From: Oceanithermus desulfurans
Lineage (GTDB): Bacteria > Deinococcota > Deinococci > Deinococcales > Marinithermaceae
Direction of reading: 5' to 3'
Assembly: GCF_014201675.1 (NCBI RefSeq)
Contig: NZ_JACHEZ010000003.1
Span: 124,001-188,000 of the forward strand
Length of the DNA: 64,000 bases
Shown: one piece after another, positions 8,118 through 18,894 of the stretch
Layout of the letters: each line of letters begins with the position of its first letter
Numbering within the stretch: the first letter of the stretch is position 1
The notes under the pieces: model-generated
The model's input: the letters and a program-made list of their open reading frames with translations, nothing else
Databases searched by the model: none
Told to the model about the DNA's origin: nothing
Program-made: the position numbers and the translations under genes

Positions 8118-8390
8118 GTGATGTCACGGCTCCTCATCGGTCTCATTCGTATTTACCAACGCTGGATCTCCCCGTTCAAGCCCAGAACCTGCCGCTTCTA
8201 CCCCACCTGCTCGCACTACGCCGCCGAAGCGCTCGAGACGCACGGCGTCCTCTACGGCGGCTACCTGGCCACCCGGAGGATCCTGCGCTGTCACCCGCTG
8301 CACCCCGGGGGGTACGACCCGGTGCCGCCCAAGAAGCCCCGCCTGCGCCTGGACGTCGAGCTGTCCGCGCCCGTAACGGAGGAATCATGA
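8118..8390 (+). CDS. yidD: Membrane protein insertion efficiency factor YidD
   Basis: The product is 90 aa (89 if ATG 8121 is used instead of GTG 8118). It has the YidD hallmark: an N-terminal amphipathic helix ([18 protein letters not shown]), then [15 protein letters not shown] with two conserved cysteines, and later a [14 protein letters not shown] block. YidD assists YidC-mediated insertion of inner-membrane proteins. It lies between rnpA and yidC, the classic rpmH-rnpA-yidD-yidC order, and its TGA overlaps the yidC ATG. Confidence 0.96.
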   Translation: MMSRLLIGLIRIYQRWISPFKPRTCRFYPTCSHYAAEALETHGVLYGGYLATRRILRCHPLHPGGYDPVPPKKPRLRLDVELSAPVTEES

Positions 8391-9775
8391 AACGCCTGCT
8401 CCTGCTCTTCGTCGTCCTGCTTTCCCCCGCCTTCGCCCTGACCGCCGAGTGGCAGTCCCTCGACGTCAACGGCGACGGACAGCCCGAACACCTGGCCATC
8501 ACCAACCTCGCCGACATCGCCTTCAACGACCGGGGCCAGATCGTGGGCTGGTACGTCAAGCAGATCAAGGGCCAGAACTTCAAGGGCAACTACGCCAAGG
8601 CCCCGAACCTGGTCAAGCCGGGCCTGCCGCTGCCGGGCACCCTCGTCGGTTACGCCGCCCCCGCGGAGGGCGCGGCCGCGGGCTCCGGCTTCAACGGCGA
8701 CAACGCCCGCTTCTTCGAGGACGCCGGCGAGCTGGTGGCCGAGTACCGGGCGCCGGGCGCGGTGATGCGCTACCGGATCAACCCCCGCCTGTACTCCCTG
8801 AAGCTCGAGGTGGAGCTGGACCGGCCCACGACGCTGATCTGGACGGGGATCAACCGCAGCGACAACCCCATCACCAAGCTGCTGCTCGCCGGCAGCGACC
8901 AGCCGGTGCCCTCGGGCTCCGGGGCCGCGCTCTACGCCGCGGTGCAGACCAAGGCGAACAAGGGCTACGCCTTCGTGCTGCGCGGCAAGGACCCGCTGGA
9001 AACGCAGCTGGAGCTGGGCGGGGGCGCCGCCACCGTCCGGGTCGCGCTTCCCGCGGGTACCACGGAGCTGAGCGTCTACGGCGGCCTCAACGAGCTGGTG
9101 CGCCTCTACGTCGAGGGGTTCTACGAGCTGCCGGGGCTGTTCAAGCCCAACATCTGGGGGCAGCTCTCGCTGGGGCTCCTCTACGTGATGGAGTTGGCCT
9201 ACAAGTACACCACCAACTGGGGGCTGGCCATCCTGCTGCTCACCGTCTTCGTGCGGCTGCTGCTGTGGCCGCTGATGCACCAGCAGTTCAAGTCCATGGC
9301 GGAGATGAACAAGATCAAGCCGCTGATGGACGAGATCAACAAGAAGTTCAAGGACGATCCCGAGAAGAAGAACGAGGCGCTGATGAACCTCTACCGGGAG
9401 CACAAGATCAACCCGGCCGCGGGCTGCCTGCCCATGTTCATCCAGATGCCGATCCTCTTCATGATGTGGCGCGTCATCGCCAACTACGAGTTCGACCAGG
9501 GCTTCCTCTGGATTCCCGACCTCTCGCTGCCCGACCCCTTCTACATCCTGCCCGCGCTCTACGTGCTGGTCATGCTGGCCCAGACCATGCTGATGTCGCA
9601 CGGGAACAAGGACGCGATGCGCCAGGGCATCATGATGAACCTGATCTTCATCTTCCTGGTGCTCAAGTTCCCCGCCGGGGTGACGCTGTACTGGGTCTTC
9701 TCCACCCTGATCGGGCTCGTGCAACAATGGATGATCAACAAGCAGCTGGGGATCGCAACGGCTGCCAGGAGCTGA
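8387..9775 (+). CDS. yidC: Membrane protein insertase YidC (Oxa1 family)
   Basis: The product is 462 aa. It inserts and folds inner-membrane proteins, alone or with SecYEG. It has an N-terminal signal/anchor (residues 1-18), a soluble periplasmic domain (about 20-250), and a C-terminal Oxa1 core of about five membrane segments (about 255-455). The core contains the typical [20 protein letters not shown] and FPAGVTLYW-type motifs. The periplasmic domain is of the intermediate size found in diderms. ATG 8387 follows a GGAGGA ribosome site and overlaps the yidD stop; khpB follows after 3 nt. Confidence 0.96.
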   Translation: MKRLLLLFVVLLSPAFALTAEWQSLDVNGDGQPEHLAITNLADIAFNDRGQIVGWYVKQIKGQNFKGNYAKAPNLVKPGLPLPGTLVGYAAPAEGAAAGSGFNGDNARFFEDAGELVAEYRAPGAVMRYRINPRLYSLKLEVELDRPTTLIWTGINRSDNPITKLLLAGSDQPVPSGSGAALYAAVQTKANKGYAFVLRGKDPLETQLELGGGAATVRVALPAGTTELSVYGGLNELVRLYVEGFYELPGLFKPNIWGQLSLGLLYVMELAYKYTTNWGLAILLLTVFVRLLLWPLMHQQFKSMAEMNKIKPLMDEINKKFKDDPEKKNEALMNLYREHKINPAAGCLPMFIQMPILFMMWRVIANYEFDQGFLWIPDLSLPDPFYILPALYVLVMLAQTMLMSHGNKDAMRQGIMMNLIFIFLVLKFPAGVTLYWVFSTLIGLVQQWMINKQLGIATAARS

Positions 9776-9778
9776 GCC

Positions 9779-10405
9779 ATGGAAGAGAAAAAGAATCTGG
9801 ACGACCTGCTCAACGGGCTGGGGATCCACGAGGAAGAAGCCCCGCCCGCGCCGGTGCTCGAGGAAAAGGGCGCCGAAGAGACGACGGCGAGCGCCCCCCA
9901 GAGCCCCAGCGAGGTGGTGGAGCACTTTCTGGTGGGCCTCCTCCTCTACCTCGACCCGAGCTACTCCCTCGACCTGCGGCAGGAGGGGGAGCGCATCCAC
10001 GTGGAGATCCTCGGGGGCGACGGCGGGCGCATCATCGGCCGCGAAGGGCGCACCCTCAAGGCCCTGGAGACGATCACCAACGCGGTGGTCGCCAAGCACT
10101 TCGGCTCCAGCTACCGGGTCAACCTCGACGCCGCCGGCTACCGCAAGCGCCAGGAGGACCGGGCGCGCAAACGCGCCCTCGAGGCCGCCGACGTAGTGGC
10201 CGCGACCGGGGAGCCGCTGGAGCTGCCGCCGATGCGGCCGGCGGAACGCCGCATCATCCACATGACGCTCAAGGACCACCCTCACGTCACCACCCACTCG
10301 GTGGGGCAGGGGGAGGAGCGCCACGTCGTGGTGCTGCCGCGCACCGACGAGGTGGCCGCCGAGGAGCCGGCCGCGGACGAAGGGGAGCACCCCACCGAGG
10401 CATGA
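9779..10405 (+). CDS. khpB: RNA-binding protein KhpB/Jag (SpoIIIJ-associated)
   Basis: The product is 208 aa. It has a short acidic N-terminal part (a reduced Jag-N), a KH domain (about residues 45-125) with the nucleic-acid-binding GGDGGRIIGREGRTLKALE loop, and an R3H domain (about 125-185) with PAERRIIHMTLKDHP. KhpB binds RNA, often as a heterodimer with KhpA, and is coupled to yidC in many bacteria. A Glu/Ala tail ends the protein. The stop overlaps the prmC start (ATGA). Confidence 0.92.
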   Translation: MEEKKNLDDLLNGLGIHEEEAPPAPVLEEKGAEETTASAPQSPSEVVEHFLVGLLLYLDPSYSLDLRQEGERIHVEILGGDGGRIIGREGRTLKALETITNAVVAKHFGSSYRVNLDAAGYRKRQEDRARKRALEAADVVAATGEPLELPPMRPAERRIIHMTLKDHPHVTTHSVGQGEERHVVVLPRTDEVAAEEPAADEGEHPTEA

Positions 10406-11235
10406 CCCGGGCCCAGGCCCTGCGCTACGCCCGCACCCGCCTCGAGAAGGCGGGTTTTCCCTCGCGGCAGGCGGAGGCCGAGGCGCGGCAGCTGCTCGAG
10501 CACCTGACCGGAGAGCACGGCGCGCGTTTCTGGCGGGGCGCTCCGCTCGAGCTCGAACCCGGGCAGCAGCGGCGCCTGGAGGCAGCCCTCGCGCGGCGGA
10601 CGGCGGGGGAACCGCTGCAGCTGATCCTCGGCACGGCCGTCTTCTACGGGCTCGAGCTGGAAGTACGGCCCGGGGTGCTGGTGCCCCGGCCCGAGACCGA
10701 GCGCCTGGTCGAGCTGGCGCTCGCGGAGCTTCCCGAAGACCGTCCGGCCCGGGTGCTCGACGTCGGCACCGGCAGCGGCGCGATCGCCCTGGCGCTGAAG
10801 CGGGCCCGGCCGGCGCTGGAGGTCTACGCCAGCGAGGTCAGCGGCCGCGCCCTGGAGCTGGCGCGCGCCAACGCCCGGCGGCTGGGGCTTGAGGTGACCT
10901 TCCTGCACGCCCCGCTCACCGCGGGGCTGGCGCGGCTGGACCTGATCGTGAGCAACCCCCCCTACCTGCCCGAGGCCTACTGCGACGAAGCGCCCCCCGA
11001 GCTGGCCTGGGAGGCCGAGGAGGCGCTCTACGCCGGCGCCGACGGCCTGGCGGTGGCGCGCCCGCTGCTGGCGGAGGCCGACGCGGCGCTCGCCGGGGGC
11101 GGCGGACTGCTGCTCGAACTGGACCCCGCGAACGTGCACGCGCTCGCCCGCGAGGCGCGGCGGGCGGGCTTTACGGAGGTGGCCGTGCTGCCCGACCTTG
11201 CCCAGCGGCCGCGCTTCCTGCGCGCGCGGCGTTAA
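10402..11235 (+). CDS. prmC: Peptide chain release factor N5-glutamine methyltransferase
   Basis: The product is 277 aa. It methylates the Gln of the GGQ motif in release factors RF1 and RF2 using S-adenosylmethionine. The SAM-binding motif is VLDVGTGSGAIALALKRARP and the catalytic substrate-binding motif is NPPYLP; the N-terminal helical domain begins TRAQALRYARTRLEKAG. The upstream PRPETERLVELAL block is also typical of HemK/PrmC. The start at 10402 overlaps the khpB stop. The same frame stays open far upstream through yidC and khpB, but only this part is coding. Confidence 0.95.
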   Translation: MTRAQALRYARTRLEKAGFPSRQAEAEARQLLEHLTGEHGARFWRGAPLELEPGQQRRLEAALARRTAGEPLQLILGTAVFYGLELEVRPGVLVPRPETERLVELALAELPEDRPARVLDVGTGSGAIALALKRARPALEVYASEVSGRALELARANARRLGLEVTFLHAPLTAGLARLDLIVSNPPYLPEAYCDEAPPELAWEAEEALYAGADGLAVARPLLAEADAALAGGGGLLLELDPANVHALAREARRAGFTEVAVLPDLAQRPRFLRARR

Positions 11236-11244
11236 GGTAGGCGT

Positions 11245-12024
11245 ATGGACGACCTGCTCGCTAGCGCCATCGCCGCCGCCCGCCTGGCCCGCGGCATCCA
11301 CCTCTACTACCAGGAAAAGGGCTTCGCCGTGGACACCAAGACCGGGCCCACCGACCTGGTCACCCAGGCCGACCGCGAGGCCGAGGCGGCCGTCAAGGCC
11401 TTCCTGCTCGAGCGCTACCCCGACCACGCCTTCCTGGGCGAGGAGGGGGGGCAGGACCACGAGGCCGAGTACCGCTGGATCGTGGACCCGCTCGACGGCA
11501 CGGTCAACTTCGCTCACCGCTTCCCCTTCTTCGCCGTCTCCATCGGGCTGGAGGTGCGGGGTCGGCTCGAGCTGGGGGTGGTGCTCGACAGCACCCGCGA
11601 CGAGCTCTTCTGGGCGGTGCGCGGCCGCGGGGCCTTCCTCAACGGCCGCCCCCTGCGCGTCAGCGCCACCGACCGGCTCATCGGCAGCCTGCTCGCCACC
11701 GGCTTCCCCTACGACGTGAACCGGGACCGCGAGAACCTGGTCTACTTCGAACGGGCGCTCGAGCACGGCCTCACGGTGCGCCGGCCGGGCGCGGCGGCGC
11801 TGGACCTCTGCTACGTGGCCGCGGGCCGGCTCGACGGCTTCTGGGAGGTCAAGCTCAAGCCCTGGGACGTGGCGGCGGCGGTCGTGATCGTGGAAGAGGC
11901 CGGGGGGCGCGTCACCGGGCTCGCCGGCGAACCCTACGCCCTGGGTAACCGCTACATCGTCGCCAGCAACGGCCGCATCCACGCGGAGATGATCGCCGCG
12001 TTGTTCGAGGGCGCGTCAGGGTAG
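11245..12024 (+). CDS. suhB: Inositol monophosphatase family protein
   Basis: The product is 259 aa, the usual length of IMPase/SuhB enzymes, which use Mg2+ to remove phosphate from inositol monophosphate or related sugar phosphates. All metal-binding motifs are present: GEEGG (the first Glu), WIVDPLDGTVNFAH (the D-P-L-D-G-T core), and KPWDVAAAVVIVEEAGG near the C-terminus. It starts 9 nt after prmC, so it belongs to that chain. The 3' end overlaps a convergent hypothetical gene by 9 nt. Substrate is open: inositol phosphate, fructose-1,6-bisphosphate and PAP are all possible in this superfamily. Confidence 0.92.
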   Translation: MDDLLASAIAAARLARGIHLYYQEKGFAVDTKTGPTDLVTQADREAEAAVKAFLLERYPDHAFLGEEGGQDHEAEYRWIVDPLDGTVNFAHRFPFFAVSIGLEVRGRLELGVVLDSTRDELFWAVRGRGAFLNGRPLRVSATDRLIGSLLATGFPYDVNRDRENLVYFERALEHGLTVRRPGAAALDLCYVAAGRLDGFWEVKLKPWDVAAAVVIVEEAGGRVTGLAGEPYALGNRYIVASNGRIHAEMIAALFEGASG

Positions 12025-12351
12025 GGGCTCGATCTCGCGCAGCATCTGGTTGAGCACCCGCGCCAGGATCAGGTGGCCGCGCTTGCCCAGGTGGTAGGCC
12101 TGGTCCCCGATGAGGAGCACCGGGGGGTTCCAGGTGATGGGCCCGGGGGCCCAGGGCTCGTTGCGCGCCAGCGCCTGGATGAGCCGCTCGACGCCCGCGG
12201 TCTTGAGGACCACCCCCTCGGCGCCGCCCAGGCGGTAGCGCCGCGGCTCCCAGCGCCACTCGACGAAGAGGATCCCGGCACGGGTCTCCAGCGGCGCGTA
12301 CAGGCGCCAGATCTGGAGCTCCTCGTCGTTGTGGGGCCGTTCCAGGTTCAA
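12016..12351 (-). CDS. Hypothetical protein
   Basis: The product is 111 aa. I do not recognise the family. I placed the start at TTG 12351 because an AGGGAGGA ribosome site lies just upstream; the frame is open further but then runs through glcD in the wrong frame. The protein has no signal peptide or membrane segment. It is Trp- and Arg-rich, with a central WRWEPRRYRLGG stretch and a hydrophobic C-terminal half (VLLIGDQAYHLGKRGH). A TATACT -10-like box lies about 20 nt before the TTG, inside the end of glcD, so it may be transcribed separately. Confidence 0.6.
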   Translation of the reverse strand: MNLERPHNDEELQIWRLYAPLETRAGILFVEWRWEPRRYRLGGAEGVVLKTAGVERLIQALARNEPWAPGPITWNPPVLLIGDQAYHLGKRGHLILARVLNQMLREIEPLP

Positions 12352-12383
12352 GCCTTCCTCCCTAAAACGAAGTATAACCGGCT

Positions 12384-13727
12384 TTAAGGAAGCACCTTGC
12401 CCGGGTTGAAGCGCCCCTCCGGGTCGAAGGCGCGCTTCAGGCGGCGCAGCGCCGCGAGGGTCGCCGGGTCCAGGGCCTCGGCGAGGAAGGCCCGCTTGGT
12501 GAGGCCGATCCCGTGCTCGCCGGAGAGCACCCCGCCGTGCTCGAGCGCCACCTTGGCGATCGCGTGGGCCAGCTCGTGCACCCGCTCCTCCGGCGTCGTC
12601 TTGGGGTCGAAGAGGATGTTGGGGTGGAGGTTGCCGTCGCCGATGTGCCCGAACTGCGCCAGCGGCAGCCCGTAGGCCTCGCCCAGCTCGCGGATGCGCC
12701 GCACCACCTCGGGCAGCCGGCTGCGCGGCACCACGATGTCCTCGTTCATGCGGTGGGGGTGGATGCGCCCCAGCGCCGGGCTGACCGCCCGCCGCGCCTG
12801 CCACAGGCGTTCGGCCTCGGCGGCGTCCGCGGCGCGGTGCACCGCGCCGCCGGCGGCGCGGCAGGCCTCGGCCACCCGCTCGAGCTCCTCCTCGACCACC
12901 TCGAGGTCGTCGCCGTCGGTGTCGACGAGCAGCAGCGCCGCCGCCTCCGTGGGCAGCCCCAGCTGGAAGGCGTCCTCCACCGCGCGGATGCAGGCCGCGT
13001 CCATGAACTCGAGCTTCGCGGCCACCACGCCGTCGGCGATGGCGCGGCTGACCGCCTCGGCCGCGGCGCCCACCTCGGGGAAGTGGGCCATCAGGGTGCG
13101 GGTGTGGCGGGGCCGGGGCTCGAGGCGCAGCCAGGCGCGGGTGATCATCGCCAGGGTGCCCTCGGAGCCGACGAGCGCTCCTACGACGTCGTAGGCCTCG
13201 CGCCCGGAACGGTGGACCTCGCCCTCGGCGTCCACCCACTCCAGCCCGCTTACGTAGTCGCCGGTCACCCCCTTCTTGAAGCACTGGGGGCCGCCGGCGT
13301 TCTCGGCGAGGTTGCCGCCGATCGTGCTCTGCTTGTAGCTGGCGGGGTCGGGCGGGTAGTAGAGGCCGTGGGGCCGGGCGGCGGCGCTGATCTCGTGGGT
13401 GACCACGCCCGGCTCGACCTCGGCGAGGCGGCGGGCGGGGTCGATGCGCAGCCGCCGCATCCGCGTGAAGGCCACCACCACCCCGGGCTCCGTCGGCACC
13501 GCACCCCCGGAAAGACCGCTGGCGGCCCCGCGGGGAAAGAGCGGCACCCCCTGCTCGCGCGCCCAGCGCACCACCCGGGCCACGTCCTCGGTCGTCTGCG
13601 GCAGCACCACCGCGAGGGGGACCTCGCCCTCGGCGATGGCGTCGTAACGGTAGAGCACCCGGTCGGGCCGGTCGAGCAGGACCTTGTCGGGACCCAGGTC
13701 GGAGACGAGTCGCCCTAGCTGCGGCAT
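12384..13727 (-). CDS. glcD: FAD-linked oxidase, glycolate oxidase GlcD-like
   Basis: The product is 447 aa. It oxidises a 2-hydroxyacid such as glycolate or D-lactate with FAD, passing electrons onward. The N-terminal FAD-binding part (PCMH fold) has [14 protein letters not shown] and [17 protein letters not shown]. The C-terminal FAD-oxidase domain ends with [19 protein letters not shown] and FNPGKVLP, both family signatures. The iron-sulfur partner GlcF and accessory GlcE are not adjacent, so D-lactate dehydrogenase activity is an alternative. A TAGACT box lies 6 nt before ATG 13727, suggesting a leaderless transcript divergent from the EVE gene. Confidence 0.88.
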   Translation of the reverse strand: MPQLGRLVSDLGPDKVLLDRPDRVLYRYDAIAEGEVPLAVVLPQTTEDVARVVRWAREQGVPLFPRGAASGLSGGAVPTEPGVVVAFTRMRRLRIDPARRLAEVEPGVVTHEISAAARPHGLYYPPDPASYKQSTIGGNLAENAGGPQCFKKGVTGDYVSGLEWVDAEGEVHRSGREAYDVVGALVGSEGTLAMITRAWLRLEPRPRHTRTLMAHFPEVGAAAEAVSRAIADGVVAAKLEFMDAACIRAVEDAFQLGLPTEAAALLLVDTDGDDLEVVEEELERVAEACRAAGGAVHRAADAAEAERLWQARRAVSPALGRIHPHRMNEDIVVPRSRLPEVVRRIRELGEAYGLPLAQFGHIGDGNLHPNILFDPKTTPEERVHELAHAIAKVALEHGGVLSGEHGIGLTKRAFLAEALDPATLAALRRLKRAFDPEGRFNPGKVLP

Positions 13728-13733
13728 ACCGTC

Positions 13734-13755
13734 AGTCTACCGCGGCCGGTATACT
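13734..13755. promoter_or_regulatory. Divergent leaderless promoters for glcD and the EVE gene
   Basis: On the minus strand TAGACT (13734-13739) lies 6 nt before the glcD ATG. On the plus strand TATACT (13750-13755) lies 6 nt before ATG 13762. The whole intergenic gap is 34 nt, so the two RNA polymerase sites overlap. Confidence 0.65.
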
Positions 13756-13761
13756 CGGGCC

Positions 13762-14223
13762 ATGCGCTACTGGCTGATGAAATCCGAGCCCGAGGCCTAT
13801 TCGATCGACGACCTTGAGCGCGACGGGCGCGAGATCTGGGACGGCGTGCGCAACTACCAGGCGCGCAACTACCTGCGGGAAATGCGACCCGGCGACCTGG
13901 CCTTCTTCTACCACTCCAACGCCAAGCCCCCGGGCGTCGCGGGTTTGATGCGCATCGTGAAGAGCGGCGTCGTCGACCCCACCCAGTTCGACCCCGAAAG
14001 CTGCTACTTCGACCCCAAGAGTACCCCCGAGAACCCCCGCTGGCAGACGGTCGAGGTGGAGTTCGTGGAGAAATTCCCGCGGCTGGTCCCCCTCGCCGAG
14101 CTGCGCGAGCGCTTCAACGAGACCGAGCTGCCGCTGCTGAAGCGCGGCTTCCGCCTGAGCGTGATGCCGGTGGATGCGGAGGTGGCGGAGAAGCTGCTCG
14201 AGCTCGCGAAAAACCGTACGTGA
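13762..14223 (+). CDS. EVE domain protein
   Basis: The product is 153 aa with the EVE fold, related to PUA and YTH domains that bind modified bases in RNA or DNA. It begins RYWLMKSEPEAYSIDDL, the typical opening, and contains WDGVRNYQARNYLREM and GDLAFFYHSN, the core block of the family, followed by PRWQTVEVEF. No partner endonuclease or other domain is present, so this is the stand-alone form whose cellular target is not firmly known. I chose ATG 13762 over an upstream start because it follows the TATACT box at leaderless spacing. Confidence 0.9.
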   Translation: MRYWLMKSEPEAYSIDDLERDGREIWDGVRNYQARNYLREMRPGDLAFFYHSNAKPPGVAGLMRIVKSGVVDPTQFDPESCYFDPKSTPENPRWQTVEVEFVEKFPRLVPLAELRERFNETELPLLKRGFRLSVMPVDAEVAEKLLELAKNRT

Positions 14224-14242
14224 AGCCATCCCTTCGGTTTGT

Positions 14243-14248
14243 TATAAT
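14243..14248 (+). promoter_or_regulatory. Promoter -10 box of gyrA
   Basis: A perfect TATAAT lies 84 nt before the gyrA ATG. No convincing -35 box is seen at the standard spacing. The transcribed leader can form a short hairpin (GGCTGC/GCAGCC) before the AAGGAGGA ribosome site. Confidence 0.5.
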
Positions 14249-14331
14249 GAATAGGTGAGCGAAGGCCTGATTCCGAGCGGCTGCGCCACGGGGTGCAGCC
14301 CTCTTCTTGAAACCCACCCGTAAGGAGGAGC

Positions 14332-16746
<2,415 letters not shown>

Positions 16747-16761
16747 ACCCGGCCCTGTCTT

Positions 16762-16796
16762 TAGCGCGCCCGCCCGTCCGGCGGGCGCGCTAGACT
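16762..16796 (+). promoter_or_regulatory. GC-rich hairpin overlapping the cutA -10 box
   Basis: A perfect 13-bp stem (16762-16774 with 16780-16792, 5-nt loop) lies between gyrA and cutA. Its right arm ends on the first two bases of TAGACT (16791-16796), the -10 box of cutA, and the 17-bp spacer and -35 position lie inside the hairpin. No T-run follows, so its role as a gyrA terminator is uncertain. Confidence 0.6.
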
Positions 16797-16802
16797 GTGG
16801 CC

Positions 16803-17114
16803 ATGGTGCGTCTGGTCCTGATCACGGTGCCCGACGAGGCCACGGCGCGGAAACTCGCGCGCAGCCTGGTCGAGGAGCGTCTGGCCGCCTGCGTGAACGT
16901 CGTCGGCGGCCTGACCTCGGTCTACCGCTGGGAGGGCGAGGTTCACGAGGACGCGGAGCTGCTCCTCCTCGTCAAGACGACGACCGCCGCGCTGCCCGAG
17001 CTGGAGGCGCGCGTGCGGGAGCTGCACCCCTACAGCGTGCCGGAGCTGCTCGCCTTCGCGGTAGAAAGTGGCCTGGATCGCTATTTGTCCTGGGTGAAAG
17101 AAAACGTTAAATAA
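16803..17114 (+). CDS. cutA: Divalent-cation tolerance protein CutA
   Basis: The product is 103 aa, the typical CutA length. CutA forms very stable trimers and is linked to divalent metal tolerance, although its molecular role is debated. Recognisable blocks are ARSLVEERLAACVNVV, TSVYRWEGEVHEDAE and LLLVKTTTAALPELEARVRELHPYSVPELL. The start ATG 16803 follows TAGACT with a 6-nt gap, so the mRNA is probably leaderless; GTG 16797 is a weaker alternative. Confidence 0.95.
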   Translation: MVRLVLITVPDEATARKLARSLVEERLAACVNVVGGLTSVYRWEGEVHEDAELLLLVKTTTAALPELEARVRELHPYSVPELLAFAVESGLDRYLSWVKENVK

Positions 17115-17172
17115 ATTAATATCTTTATTTACTTAGTCGAGCCCGCGTGCTACCCTGAAGGGGGAGGGAAAT

Positions 17173-17784
17173 GTGACGCAAGGCAGCATCATCGACACGC
17201 TGGCGTTCCGCGCCGGGGAGATCATCCTCTATCCCGGCAGCCCCGGCCCGCGGGACCGCATCTACCGCGTCGAGTCCGGCCTGGTCCGCATCCAGAGCGT
17301 CGACGACGACGGCAACGCCCTGACCCTGCGCTTCGTGCGTCCCGGCGAGTACTTCGGCGAGGAGGCGCTCTCGGGCGGCGAACGGCGCTACCACGCGGAG
17401 GCGGCGGCGGACACCCGCATTGCCCAGATCCATCCCGAGCGCATGGATCCCCAGGAGACCCTGAACCTGGCGGTCCGGCTCGCCCTGGCGCTGGGGCAGA
17501 CCTACGACGCCATCCAGCGGCTGGTTTCCCAGCGGCTGAAGAACCGGATCGCAGCGGCGCTGCTCGAGTTCATGGACACGCCGCTGGCCGTCCACGACAA
17601 CAAGGGGCGGGTGATGATCCACGTCACCCACGACGAGATCGCCTCGGCCGTGGGCTCGGTGCGCGAGACCGTCACCAAGGTGGTCGGCGAGCTGGTGCGC
17701 GAGGGCCTCATCAAGTCCGGTTACGGCCGGGTGATGCTGCTCGACATCGAGGCGCTCGGCGAGCTGGCGCGCCAGAACGGCTGA
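17173..17784 (+). CDS. sdrP: CRP/FNR family transcriptional regulator, SdrP orthologue
   Basis: The product is 203 aa, against about 202 aa for Thermus SdrP. The N-terminal cyclic-nucleotide-binding-like domain has the FRAGEIILYPG and GPRDRIYRVESGLVR blocks, then FVRPGEYFGEEAL. The C-terminal winged helix carries HDEIASAVGSVRETVTKVVGEL, the DNA-recognition region. In Thermus SdrP activates stationary-phase and redox-stress genes without needing cAMP. Start GTG 17173 follows GGGGGAGGG. The upstream 17111-17145 stretch is unusually AT-rich, suitable for a promoter. A redox enzyme follows 15 nt downstream and may be under its control. Confidence 0.9.
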   Translation: MTQGSIIDTLAFRAGEIILYPGSPGPRDRIYRVESGLVRIQSVDDDGNALTLRFVRPGEYFGEEALSGGERRYHAEAAADTRIAQIHPERMDPQETLNLAVRLALALGQTYDAIQRLVSQRLKNRIAAALLEFMDTPLAVHDNKGRVMIHVTHDEIASAVGSVRETVTKVVGELVREGLIKSGYGRVMLLDIEALGELARQNG

Positions 17785-17799
17785 AGCGCGGGAGGTGCG

Positions 17800-18834
17800 G
17801 TGCCCAAGACCGACGTCATCATCATCGGAGCGGGACCGAGCGGGCTGTTCGCGGCCTTCTATGTGGGGATGCGCGACCTCACCACCCGCATCATCGATCC
17901 GATGGCCGAGGTCGGCGGGCAGCTCTCGGCGCTCTACCCCGACAAGTTCATCTACGACATCGCCGGCTTCCCCAAGATCCGCGCCAAGGAGCTGGTGCGC
18001 AACCTCGTCGAACAGGTCAGGCCCTTCGACCCCATCTACACCCTGGAGGAACGCGCCGAACGGCTCGAGCCGTTGGACGAGGGTGGGTTCGCGGTGACCA
18101 CCTCGAGCGGCCGCACCTACCTGAGCCGCGCGGTGATCATCACCGCGGGGGTGGGGGCGTTCGAGCCGCGGCGCATCGAGGCCGAAGGGGTGGCGCGGCT
18201 CGAGCACAAGGGGCTCGAGTACGCGGTCCGCGACGCCCGCGCCTACGAAGGCCAGCGGCTGCTCATCATCGGCGGGGGCGACTCCGCCGTGGACTGGGCG
18301 CTGACGCTTAAGGACCTGGCGGCGCAGGTCACCCTGATCCACCGGCGCGAGACCTTCCGCGCCCACGGCGCCACGGTCAACCGCCTGATCGCCGCGGCCG
18401 AGGCGGGCGAGCTCACGATCCTGACCCCCTACGAGCTGAAGGCGGTGCTGGGCGAGGAGCGGGTGCGCGAGGCGGTCATCGTCGACAAGAAGACCGGCGC
18501 GACGCGCAACCTCGACGTGGACGCGGTCCTCGTCCTCACGGGCTACGTTTCCAAGCTGGGCCCGATCGCGAACTGGGGACTCGAGCTCGAGAAGAACCGC
18601 ATCAAGGTCGACACCCGCATGGAGACGAACATCCCCGGGGTCTTCGCCGCCGGGGACATCACCACCTACCCGGGCAAGATCCGGCTGATCGCCGTCGGCT
18701 TCGGGGAAGCGGCCACCGCCGCCAACCACGCCGCCGCCTTCGCCCACCCGCGCCTGCGCGTCGATCCCGGGCACTCCTCCGACCACCCGCCCGAAGGCCG
18801 CCCCTCGGTGGCGCGCTCGAGCCTCGACGACTGA
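17800..18834 (+). CDS. Ferredoxin/flavodoxin-NADP+ reductase (thioredoxin-reductase-like, type 2)
   Basis: The product is 344 aa. It has two dinucleotide-binding motifs: [14 protein letters not shown] near the N-terminus for FAD and [13 protein letters not shown] in the middle for NADPH. The C-terminal FAD contact is GVFAAGDI. Unlike thioredoxin reductase, there is no CxxC pair in the NADPH domain, which points to the TrxR-like ferredoxin-NADP reductases found in Bacillus and Thermus. The protein begins [14 protein letters not shown] after GTG 17800 with GGGAGGTG upstream. It is 15 nt behind sdrP, consistent with a redox-stress regulon. Confidence 0.88.
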   Translation: MPKTDVIIIGAGPSGLFAAFYVGMRDLTTRIIDPMAEVGGQLSALYPDKFIYDIAGFPKIRAKELVRNLVEQVRPFDPIYTLEERAERLEPLDEGGFAVTTSSGRTYLSRAVIITAGVGAFEPRRIEAEGVARLEHKGLEYAVRDARAYEGQRLLIIGGGDSAVDWALTLKDLAAQVTLIHRRETFRAHGATVNRLIAAAEAGELTILTPYELKAVLGEERVREAVIVDKKTGATRNLDVDAVLVLTGYVSKLGPIANWGLELEKNRIKVDTRMETNIPGVFAAGDITTYPGKIRLIAVGFGEAATAANHAAAFAHPRLRVDPGHSSDHPPEGRPSVARSSLDD

Positions 18835-18894
18835 TCCGCCACCCTGGCGTGTCGCGGGCGGTTTGAGGATAGAATCAACGGTGGAGGTGATGCT

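Noticed and set aside
8449-10401. Open frame running through yidC and khpB before prmC
   Set aside because: The frame is open only because of high GC; it is Arg/Gly/Ala-rich until the true prmC start at 10402.
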